From assembly GCF_032854445.1 (NCBI RefSeq), contig NC_088297.1:8665375-8729374 (forward strand): a DNA stretch of 64,000 nucleotides, written 5' to 3'. This DNA is from Liolophura sinensis (Eukaryota; Mollusca; Polyplacophora; Chitonida; Chitonidae). The notes beneath the pieces were generated by a model. It had not been told where the DNA came from, ran no database searches, and saw only the letters and a program-made list of their open reading frames with translations. Position numbers and translations under genes: made by a program. Shown here piece after piece: positions 9,084 to 17,945 of the stretch. Every line of letters begins with the position of its first letter. Positions within the stretch are counted from its first letter, which is position 1.

Positions 9084-9272
9084 GTGAGTCCGAGTGTTTC
9101 TGTCATTCAATATGATTGATTCACCTAAACGCTAAGTACTTAATCCGAATTTTGTAGCGAATATGATTGACATTCCAGATAGCTGAATTTGGTATAGAAT
9201 ATAGTAACTTTATTTCCGCAATGAATGTGGTTGGCATGGAATTCTAAGGAATACAAAATGACCATTTTAAAA

Positions 9273-10500
9273 TACCCTTAAAGTGAAAGATAGGGGCTGA
9301 CTAATATTTATATCCACTGAAAGACTGTCATTCAAAGTATCTTAAACCTGCAATAATTATTGTTTTAGATTTTTTTCAACCCCAGTAAAATTTTATTGAA
9401 ACTTCGTCGTCGTTACCTTTACCGAGAGCAAGGTGACATGACGTTTACTATAGCTCTCTAACGTTAAAGGTATTTTCCGTATAATAGTTTAAGCAGTAGC
9501 CTATCGCAGATGAGAGTTGTTGACTTTGGCGATGTAGGTCCAAGCGGTAAATATAGTTCTCTCAAAAATTGGACATACTGGAAGAATATTTCCTCCACTG
9601 CTTGCACTGCTGATACAGTAGGTGTAAACTGTATGACTTACAAGGAATTCCAGAAACCCAGTGTATTTCGGGTTAAAGTCGTATCCTCCAGATGGTTTAT
9701 GCTGATGATTTTAACCCCTATTAAGTTACAAAATTACAACAGGATTGTAGTATAACTAGATTCCTGCTCAAATCAGAAACATACGGAGATAACTCTAAGC
9801 ACCACCGAGACTGATCTAGGCATTCGAATATCGCTGGATTTTATGCTTCAATATTGTAGCCGTGGCTTTTAAGATGAAAGCAGTGCTGACCTAGTTATCG
9901 CGGACGTGAGAGAAAGCACCTGGGCTTGAACACGGCGTTTCAATAATTTTTCTCTACTTTATAAAAGAAAACTGAAGATAGCATGTATTGCATAAGGGAA
10001 AGACGAAAGTGCAAAATTTGAATTCTTACCTTGTACGGTAATAAATTCAGAGAAAAGAAATTATATCCTGAGATTTGATTAATTTTAAGCGTTGCTCGAT
10101 GAGATGCCGTCTTCTCACTCCCATAAACCTTCGGCACCCCTAATGAAGTTTGCACTGACCCTGATATTTGTTATTTGAAAACTGCTAATTAAACGCTAAC
10201 ATGAACAGCAAAGAAATGTATTCAGGGAGATAAATGCGGTTTGGGCCGAGACGGTATGCTACTGTCTGACATAATTTGTGATACTGTCGTTGAATGTTAC
10301 ACGGCTTGTAAATCAACTGGTTTTAAGTCTGTGGTGGTGCTTAAATGATCCAGACTTGCGCCCCAAAATTTTGTGAAATGATCCTTCGGCTACACGTAAC
10401 TAAATCGTTGTAAATGATCTCAAAATGATGTCTTATGCAGTTCTTATCATGTGTTATCATTTGTCACGTCATATCTTAGGCCGCATGGGTGCAAACATGA
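9273..10500. other. Intron 9273-10500, no recognised feature
   Basis: Lies between A7 and the upstream flank of A8. It has one short open frame (9510-9755, +) without family resemblance or clear splice borders. I see no repeat or RNA gene. Confidence 0.5.
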
Positions 10501-10640
10501 ATATCCCCTGTTTTTTTTATTTAAGTGGTGTTTTAGGCTAACACGATATAACCACAATATTCTTTTGACAGTTTATCGCCCTACGTAGTTCTTGTAATTA
10601 TGTTACCTGTACTCATTTAAATGTGAATTCCACCCCATAG

Positions 10641-10760
10641 ATTTACCTGCCAATCAACATACAGATCCAACCCCTGTCTCAGCCCCGCCCACTACCATAA
10701 GTAGTTTTCCAGAAAAGGATAGGTCATGGCTGAGAGGTCCCTTAAGGAGAGCAGGCCCAG
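10641..10760 (+). CDS. Gene 1 repeat exon A8 (120 bp)
   Basis: It is bordered by CACCCCATAG and GTGAGTCC and open in phase 1. It reads D-LPANQHTDPTPVSAPPTT, then I-S-S and the core variant FPEKDRSWLRGPLRRAGPG. It lies outside the large duplication and is the most diverged A copy. Its frame is still intact, which argues for past selection on the coding sequence. Confidence 0.62.
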
Positions 10761-10912
10761 GTGAGTCCGAGTGTTTCCATCATTTAATTTCTCACTGATT
10801 TATCTAGACACCTAGTACTTACTCACTTGCGTGCATACCTGTGCTGTGGTCGTGGATTTCCGCTTGGCACTGCCCAGCACTCCCCCCCCCCCCCACCCCT
10901 TCCCTCCCCCTT

Positions 10913-10955
10913 CCAAATAATGCTGCCTGCCGTGGTACAAGTGAGATATTTTTCA
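10913..10955 (+). mobile_element. S1 SINE remnant
   Basis: AATAATGCTGCCTGCCGTGG with TACAAGTGAGATATTTTTC, following a poly-C tract as in the 0.83-kb units. Confidence 0.6.
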
Positions 10956-11160
10956 ACGAAATATCATACGACAAATGTAGATAAAAAATTGTCGTAGGTC
11001 GTTTTGTGAAACTAGACCCTGATCCGGATTCTGAGAAATTTCATATTTTTCTGCTTGACGGACTTTTTCCAGTTTTTCTTCACGCTTGATTCAGTCAGTG
11101 ATTGTCAGATGTCGCATTAGATCTGATTAATATTTAAAAACAAAATCTTTGTTTTGGAAG

Positions 11161-11382
11161 AGCTGACAGTCATTGGCGATCAGGACACCACGTCTGTGAT
11201 GGAGATCACGCCCTCGCAACCGCTGCCCATAACCACGCCCTCGCAATCGCTGCCTATAACCACGCCCTCGCAACCGCTGCCTATAACCACGCCCTCGCAA
11301 CCGCTGCCTATAACCACGATCAAGGATTTTCCTAAGAAAGACACTTCTTTGTTGAGGATTGCGTTACAACGACCCAAACACG
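11161..11382 (+). CDS. Gene 1 penultimate exon C with TPSQPLPIT repeats
   Basis: The open phase-1 segment follows TTTTGGAAG (or, nine bases later, GCTGACAG at 11170) and ends at CACG|GTCAGCC, a weak donor. It begins with I-G-D-Q-D-T-T, resembling the micro-exon. It then has four 9-residue TPSQPLPIT repeats in 27-bp units (11208-11315). It ends with F-P-K-K-D-T-S-L-L-R-I-A-L-Q-R-P-K-H-G, a diverged copy of the A core. It thus combines all modules of the gene in one exon. The Thr/Ser/Pro tract would be a candidate for O-glycosylation. Length is 222 bp (or 213), both multiples of three. Confidence 0.6.
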
Positions 11383-11643
11383 GTCAGCCATTTCAATCCT
11401 TCTCTCTTGCGGCTTTTAATTATGAAGGGGAATATAAATATTAAATTATGTAAACTTTTAATATTGGATGTTCATTTATTTGGATTTTTTGTTTTTTTTC
11501 TTTATCAACATTCAAAAAGACTCCATCAATATGTCAGCTCATTGTAACCTAATAGTCAGTAGTTTAACACTGCCACCATTAAGGCGGTCAAAAGAGCTTC
11601 TGCCCAAGAGTTTTACCTGAATTTTATCTTGTCTTCTTTTCAG

Positions 11644-11708
11644 AGCCTTCCGATGGTGAAACAGGTAATCACGTGACCAACACCACAGCAGAGACTTCCG
11701 CTCAGTGA
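11644..11708 (+). CDS. Gene 1 terminal exon D with stop codon
   Basis: It follows an excellent acceptor (a TCTTCTTTTCAG pyrimidine tract) and continues the phase-1 frame: E-P-S-D-G-E-T-G-N-H-V-T-N-T-T-A-E-T-S-A-Q, then TGA at 11706-11708. It contains N-H-V-T-N-T-T, with one N-x-T site (N-T-T). An alternative is a 21-nt micro-exon ending at ACAG|GTAATC (11664). Just after the stop, GGCGATCCAAACGAACC resembles another decayed micro-exon. Confidence 0.55.
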
Positions 11709-11841
11709 AAGGCGATCCAAACGAACCGTGTGAAATCGAACCACATGAACTGTGTGAAATCACAATATTCACTGCTGTATAAGTTTCCTGAAGGGATCTT
11801 TTAACTCCGATTTGTGCGGTGAAACATCTCGGCTGTTTTTA

Positions 11842-11993
11842 GGCGTAGGGTCCTCAAACTCACACCTACCTGCGGATGGTCGTGGGTCTCCCCCGAACTC
11901 TGCACGGTTCCCTTCCACCATAATGCTGGTCGCCCTCGTATAAGTGAAAGTTTCTTGAGTACGGCGTAAAACAATCAAATAAATAAATAAATC
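11842..11993 (+). mobile_element. S1 SINE, 5' truncated
   Basis: CTGCGGATGGTCGTGGG through GAGTACGGCGTAAAACAATC, with an AAATAAATAAATAAATC tail. It lies in the presumed 3' UTR of gene 1. Confidence 0.85.
11978..11990 (+). terminator. Candidate polyadenylation signal of gene 1 inside a SINE tail
   Basis: Overlapping AATAAA motifs occur about 270 bp after the gene 1 stop, in the A-rich 3' end of a + oriented SINE. A GT/T-rich stretch follows at about 12026-12055. It is the first AATAAA downstream of the stop that I noticed. Use is inferred, not shown. Confidence 0.35.
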
Positions 11994-12300
11994 AAACCCA
12001 CACAAAGTATGCACAATGACCTGAAGTTGTGCAGTGTGAGATTATTTTTTTCACAATTTGATCTGTTTTAGGAGTTATCTACTCTTGCGCATAGTTGTGG
12101 TATATTTATATTTTCTGGAGGGGAGAGAGGAGGGACGAGGTCGATATACATCATTATAATCTCTGATTGCTTTCTTGTTTTTGTTCCTATATTTGTTTAG
12201 TTAATTTAGAATATGTGCTTACAGATACAGATGAAGAGCGAAAAAACAAAACTTTTGAAGTGGCATCGTACTATTCATAGTACACACAAATAACATAAAT

Positions 12301-12418
12301 AACCTGCCGATGGTCGTGGGTTTTCCCCGGCTCTGTCCGATTGCCTCCATCCATAATGCTAATCGCCGTTGTTGAATATGGCGTTACACTCCAATCAAAT
12401 AAAAATATAAATAAATAA
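12301..12418 (+). mobile_element. S1 SINE, 5' truncated and diverged
   Basis: CTGCCGATGGTCGTGGG ... GAATATGGCGTTACACTCC, ending AAATATAAATAAATAA. Confidence 0.75.
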
Positions 12419-12502
12419 CAAAAACAGAAGAGGTCATAGTGATGAACGCTGAAGAACTTCGGAAGAAGTCTGTGATGAGGCAGAGAAATTTATATTCATA
12501 AT

Positions 12503-13355
12503 GGGACAATCATCACACAGTGCTTAGACAATAACGTTATTCCTACTGGGACAATCATCACACAGTGCTTAGACAATAACGTTATTCATAATGGGCCAAT
12601 CAACACACAATGCTTAGACAATAACGTTATTCATAATGGGCCAATCAACACACAATGCTTAGGCAATAACGTTATTCATAATGGGCCAATCAACACACAA
12701 AGCTTAGACAATAACGTTATTCCTACTGGGACAATCATCACACAGTGCTTAGACAATAACGTTATTCATAATGGGCCAATCAACACACAAAGCTTAGACA
12801 ATAACGTTATTCATAATGGGCCAATCAACACACAATGCTTAGACAATAGCGTTATTCATAATGGGCCAATCAACACACAATGCTTAGACAATAACGTTAT
12901 TCATAATGGGCCAATCAACACACAATGCTTAGACAATAACGTTATTGATATTGGGACAATCATCGAGCAATGCTTAGACAATAACGTTATTCATACCGGG
13001 ACAATCAACACACAATGCTTAGACAATAACGTTATTCATACCGGGACAATCATCACACAATGCTTGGACAAAAACGTTATTGATAATGGGACAATCGTCA
13101 TACAATGGAAGACAATAAAGTCCTTCATAATGCAACAACAACCACACAATGTTTACACAAGAAAGTCATTCATAATAGGACAATCACCACACAATGGTAA
13201 CACAATAAAGTCCTTCATAATGGGACACTCACCACATAATGTTTAAAAATCAAAGTCCTTCATAATGGGACAATCACGACATAATGCTTGGACAATACAG
13301 TTATTCTTAAAGGGACAATCAAGACACAGTGGTAAGACAATAGAGTAATTCCTAA
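12503..13355. repeat. 45-bp minisatellite, about 19 copies
   Basis: The unit GGGCCAATCAACACACAATG continues with CTTAGACAATAACGTTATTC and ATAAT. Left copies are homogeneous and right copies (after about 13060) decay. Every well-kept copy contains the perfect 12-bp palindrome AATAACGTTATT. Confidence 0.92.
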
Positions 13356-14800
13356 CTACACTACAGAGACCCCGCAGAGGGGTGGCAGGAGCAGGACATA
13401 TGTTTGTTTTTGTGCTTACAGATGCTCCTCTCTTCCAGCTTTGAACTATTTTCGTTTTTTTATGATCGTGTCTGGGATATGTACAATTGTGCCCCCCCCC
13501 CCCCCCACCCCCCCCCCCCCCACCACCCACCAACCCTGCCTTCTTGGTCTGATCTTTCCAAGGTGGCTTGTACCCCTTGGAAGAAAAACATTGTTATTCC
13601 CAGTAAAGTATTTCAGCAAAGTACAAAAACGCACATGGTGTACGCTTTTGTTCAACAGACTAAGCTATGAATATATTTACTTTGTCTATTTGCATGTTGC
13701 TAAGTTATTCTTATTACGGTATATAATAAGTTGTTTTTGACTTTTGTGTTTTGTCTTGTTGATCAAGGAATGCGTCGTTGTGATTTGCCTGACAAATAAA
13801 TAAAGACAAATTTGTTCTACATGTGTTGTAATAAACAAATTCTTACTATATTTTTCAAACCCCTTGCGCTCTCAGAGTGATTGATTTTATGAAACTTGGA
13901 ATGAAAAGACACGTGCGAGTTGGTGTGTGTGCGTGCGTCCGGTAATAGGCGAGAACTCTTTGCGGGCAGCAGCATTAAGTTTAGTGTTTTATTGTGTGAC
14001 TCCCAACCACTGGTTGCTGTTGTTGGTTTAACCCTGATCTTGGATAGATAATTTGACCGATCGTTTTATTCCGGGTGCCTCGTAAGTGGCGACGCTCATA
14101 GGAGCAGTCTGCCCAATTGTGCGTTTGAAGACGACCACCTGTCTCCCGCCAATGTAGTCTGCAACTCTGACCGTCAGACGTATGAACGTTAGCCAGTAAC
14201 TTGCCAAAAGCCCGTGGTTCATCCCGCTTTTCTCCCTGCCATACCGGAGATGTTTGGCAAAAAATTCATATTCGTTAACTGAGTAAAATTTTCTCTGTTT
14301 GCCAACATTAGTTCAAATTGGCGTCTTCCAAAACGTAACAGACTTGTGCATGCAGGTACTAGTAATAGTGATTAAGGAATGCAAAGTTTGAAAAAGTCAC
14401 GAAAGCGATTTGGATACTAATTTTATGAACTTATTTACCGATTTTGAACAGTTACAAGTGCACAGAGGAGACTGATATTTAGTGAAAGGCAGTAAGTTTG
14501 CCTGTCCTAAAATGATAGCAAAAATTCGATTTGATTTGTACTGATCGACTTTTTGCCCCAAAATCTGCGGCATAGGTAGTACGTGTGTTTTAGAGCGACC
14601 CTCCGATGCCTTCGATGACAGTGAGCGGTCGACGACTCTCGTGTGACCGCTTGAGCAGTGTAAACTTCCACTGAAGGTCATTAATCTTCCACCAGTATAG
14701 TGTGCATAGCTGCTTTCGTCACGTGTGGGAACTGGCACACCAGTTTACTTCATTACTAGAATGGCGTTTATAAGCAACAGTCAAATAAATCAAAGCTCAA
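13356..14800. other. Gene-free segment 13356-14800
   Basis: Contains a poly-C run interrupted by single A's (13492-13530). Short open frames on both strands (for example 14397-14738, -) match nothing I recognise. No RNA gene is seen. Confidence 0.4.
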
Positions 14801-16194
14801 AGTGAAGCCCTGAGTAGGCTATGGGGAAAGGTCAAGCCATGAGTAGGCTATGGGGAAAGGTGAAGCCATGAGTAGGCTATGGGGAAAGGTGAAGCCATGA
14901 GTAGGCTATGGGGAAGGGTGAAGCCATGAGTAGGCTATGGGGAAAGGTCAAGCCATGAGTAGGCTATGGGGAAAGGTCAAGCCATGAGTAGGCTATGGGG
15001 AAAGGTGAAGCCATGAGTAGGCTATGTGGAAAGGTGAAGCCATGAGTAGGCTATGGGGAAAGGTCAAGCCATGAGTAGGCTATGGGGAAAGGTCAAGCCA
15101 TGAGTAGGCTATGGGGAGAGGTGAAGCCATGAGTAGGCTATGGGGAAAGGTGAAGCCATGAGTAGGCTATGTGGAAAGGTGAAGCCATGAGTAGGCTATG
15201 GGGAAAGGTCAAGCCATGAGTAGGCTATGGGGAAAGGTCAAGCCATGAGTAGGCTATGGGGAAAGGTGAAGCCATGAGTAGGCTATGGGGAAGGGTGAAG
15301 CCATGAGTAGGCTATGGGGAAAGGTGAAGCCATGAGTAGGCTATGGGGAAAGGTGAAGCCATGAGTAGGCTATGGGGAAAGGGTGAAGCCATGAGTAGGC
15401 TATGGGGAAAGGTGAAGCCATGAATAGGCTATGGGGAAAGGTGAAGCCATGAGTAGGCTATGGGCAAAGGTGAAGCCATGAGTAGGCTATGGGGAAAGGG
15501 TGAAGCCATGAGTAGGCTATGGGGAAAGGTGAAGCTATGAGTAGGCTATGGGGAAAGGTCAAGCCATGAGTAGGCTATGGGGAAAGGTCAAGCCATGAGT
15601 AGGCTATGGGGAAAGGTCAAGCCATGAGTAGGCTATGGGGAAAGGTCAAGCCATGAGTAGGCTATGGGGAAAGGTGAAGCCATGAATAGGCTATGGGGAA
15701 AGGTGAAGCCATGAGTAGGCTATGGGGAAAGGGTGAAGCCATGAGTAGGCTATGGGGAAAGGTGAAGCCATGAGTAGGCTATGGGGAAAGGTGAAGCCAT
15801 GAGTAGGCTATGGGGAAAGGGTGAAGCCATGAGTAGGCTATGGGGAAAGGTCAAGCCATGAGTAGGCTATGGGGAAAGGGTGAAGCCATGAGTAGGCTAT
15901 GGGGAAAGGTCAAGCCATGAGTAGGCTATGGGGAAAGGTCAAGCCATGAGTAGGCTATGGGGAAAGGTGAAGCCATGAGTAGGCTATGGGGAAAGGTCAA
16001 GCCATGAGTAGGCTATGGGGAAAGGTCAAGCCATGAGTAGGCTATGGGGGAAAGGGTGAAGCCATGAGTAGGCTATGGGGAAAGGTGAAGCCATGAGTAG
16101 GCTATGAGGAAAGGTGAAGCCATGAGTAGGCTATGGGGAAAGGTGAAGCCATGAGTAGGCTATGGGGAAAGGTGAAGCCATGAGTAGGCTATGG
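14801..16194. repeat. 29-bp minisatellite, about 48 copies
   Basis: The unit is AAGCCATGAGTAGGCTATGG followed by GGAAAGGTG. Copies differ mainly at GGTGAAG versus GGTCAAG, with some 30-bp units (extra G) and rare variants (GTGGAAAGG, GGGGAGAGG). The C-type units mostly come in pairs, which suggests a higher-order arrangement. Confidence 0.95.
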
Positions 16195-16231
16195 TATGAA
16201 GCATCCGTCACATATTACAGTAAACGAAACA

Positions 16232-16364
16232 GATTTATTGATTTATTTATTTGATCGGTGTTTTACGCCATACTCAAGAATATTTCATTTATACGACGGC
16301 GGCCAGCATTACGGTGGGCACAGCACGGCGGAAACCCACGACCATCCCCAGGCTGCTGACAGAC
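16232..16364 (-). mobile_element. S1 SINE, truncated
   Basis: GATTTATTTATTTGATCGGTG, then TTTTACGCCATACTCAAG through AACCCACGACCATCC and GCTGCTGACAGACG. Confidence 0.85.
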
Positions 16365-16489
16365 GAAACGGATTGAGAAAGCATAATCTAGGTGGCCTAT
16401 GACAGGACATCGAAGCTCTATGATGTAGTGAGATTTGTTATTTTTGTCTTTACGTTATGACGCCATTCAAGTTTATCAATGCAACAAAC

Positions 16490-16560
16490 AAGTGAGTCAG
16501 TGAAAGTTGGAATCGAACTTGCGACCTGCCTGGTAAAAGCTACTGTGTCTCGCAGCAACC
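16490..16560 (-). mobile_element. tRNA-like SINE-head remnant
   Basis: GGAATCGAACTTGCGACCTG read in reverse has a B-box-like GTTCGATTCC. It is followed by two copies of a TTGATC..G.TGCTGCCTCACGGGA segment (16637-16664 and 16719-16745). No full tRNA fold is evident. Confidence 0.35.
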
Positions 16561-17067
16561 CTTTACATGTCCCGGTCAGACACTCGCTTCCTCACTTAAA
16601 TGCAGCAAACGCGATGACGACCCTCACAGACCAGTACTTGATCCAGATGCTGCCTCACGGGAAGACCACACATGACGACCCACTCAGATACAGTGACCTG
16701 ACATCGGATAGAGCAGTGCTTGATCAAGGTGCTGCCTCACGGGAACATAACACATGACTACCCATGCCTGGAATACTTCGCCCAAGTGACCCATGCTTTT
16801 GTTTAAAGAGCAAACTGAATTCAAAAATTACTGAAAGTGGTTTTATTAGACGTTTTAATCGCTACATACGAACAGATGAGAAAAAAATACCTTTTTATAC
16901 AAAATCACTCAAAAGGAAGTATATACCAGATTAACAATAATCAGAAAAGCATATTCTGACACATGTTAGCTAAAAGCGATCTCCAATAAAATTTTACCCA
17001 GAAATAAAAGCTTTTGGTGTACCGCACTATATAACATTAACAGTGTAAGTGGACCTACCGAAACAGA

Positions 17068-17312
17068 TGTGTCCTGTAACTTGTTACCACTCCTGTACAT
17101 GTGTTCTATAACTTTTTCGTAATACTAAACATGTAGTCGATAACTTGTTCGTAGTTCTAAACAGGTGGCCTGTAACTTGTTCTCACTCCTAGCATGTGTG
17201 ACTTGTTCACAATTCTAAACAGATGGCCTGTAACTTGTTCTCACTCCTAGCTTGTGGCCTGTAACTTGTTCGCAATCCTAAACGCGTGACCTGTAACAGG
17301 TTCTCAGTACTA
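17068..17312. repeat. Short tandem repeat based on CCTGTAACTTGTTC
   Basis: About five imperfect copies, spaced roughly 50-60 bp, of CCTGTAACTTGTTC followed by a CTAAAC- or CTCCTAGC-like stretch. Confidence 0.75.
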
Positions 17313-17539
17313 CAAGTGTTTTGCTCAGTGACAAAAAAAAAAGGCCCGGTTGGTACTATTTGTACATTTACCACTAAATGTTCAAAATCTCCTGATTAAT
17401 GTTGGCTTGCGGCTTTCATGCCAATTGGTTTGTAGACCAAGCGCGTTGAAGCCAAAAAAAAAAAAAAAAAAAAAAAAAAAAGAAAACCGTGGACATGCGA
17501 TTTTAGTCGTATGCTTCAAATCAGGCAAATTGTATTGCA

Positions 17540-17945
17540 AAAGTGGCACTGAACATATTGTGTGGTATACCAGTCGTATTGAACATGTTGTGTGGCATAT
17601 CAGTCGTATTGAACACGTTGTGTGATATATCTGTCGTATTGAACACGTTGTGTGATATATCAGTCGTATTGAACATGCTGTGTGATATATCAGTCGTACT
17701 GAACATGTCATACTTAATACGCGTTATTTCACAAACCGTATTGAACATGTTGTGTGGTATATCAGTCGTATATTAGTCGTATTGAACATGTCATATTTCA
17801 TACGCGTTATTTAACAAATCCTATTGAACATATTTTGTGGTATATCAGCCCAATTGAACATGTTGTGTGGTTTATCAGTCGTACTGAACATGCATTATTT
17901 CATACGCGTTATTTAACCAATCGTATTGAACTAGTCCATCCTATA
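17540..17945. repeat. 30-bp minisatellite
   Basis: Units of GTATTGAACATGTTGTGTGA followed by TATATCAGTC. Longer variants contain CATACGCGTTATTTAACAAA. Open frames on both strands here are by-products of the 30-bp period. Confidence 0.88.

Larger units (their letters stand above)
6888..9100. repeat. 827-bp tandem units carrying A5, A6, A7
   Basis: The landmark CATTGGTTCTC recurs at 6891, 7718 and 8545, exactly 827 bp apart. Each unit contains a vestigial A-like segment, one A exon and, in the complete units, a poly-C tract and a SINE tail. In block 1 the same landmark occurs at 1993 and 2827 (834 bp). Confidence 0.9.
4945..9272. repeat. Large tandem duplication, block 2
   Basis: Partner of block 1, containing micro-exon, A4, foldback element, A5, A6 and A7. 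The high identity, including the same nested SINE insertions, shows that the duplication happened after those insertions. A false duplication in the assembly is an alternative. Confidence 0.88.
1..11708 (+). other. Gene 1: multi-exon gene with repeated phase-1 exons (3' part of gene)
   Basis: This is a split gene of unknown function running off the left edge. The evidence is a set of short segments, each bordered by AG at its left and GT at its right, each starting with the last two bases of a codon and ending with the first base of the next. All classes can therefore be joined to each other in frame. Eight are copies of a 120-bp exon, one is a diverged relative (to 4621), several are 18-nt micro-exons, and two form the 3' end (11161-11382 and 11644-11708). 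The product would be a proline-, glycine- and arginine-rich repeat protein with a Thr/Ser/Pro tract near its C-terminus. A secreted or mucin-like protein, or a multi-copy peptide precursor (each repeat has an RR pair), are guesses. No signal peptide is visible because the 5' end is outside the window. No database family is recognised. Confidence 0.7.

Noticed and set aside
12503-13355. Regularly spaced repeats resembling a CRISPR array
   Set aside because: The repeats are contiguous with no unique spacers, and the genome is animal.
13243-13740. Open frames with poly-Gly or poly-Pro
   Set aside because: They read through the poly-C tract at 13492-13530. No splice signals or family match.
14397-14738. 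113-residue open frame on the - strand
   Set aside because: No recognisable domain, no good splice borders, and length within chance for a 64-kb window.
17382-17776. Open frames on both strands of up to 109 residues
   Set aside because: The 30-bp minisatellite period keeps frames open automatically, and the poly-A run gives the poly-Lys/Phe stretch.
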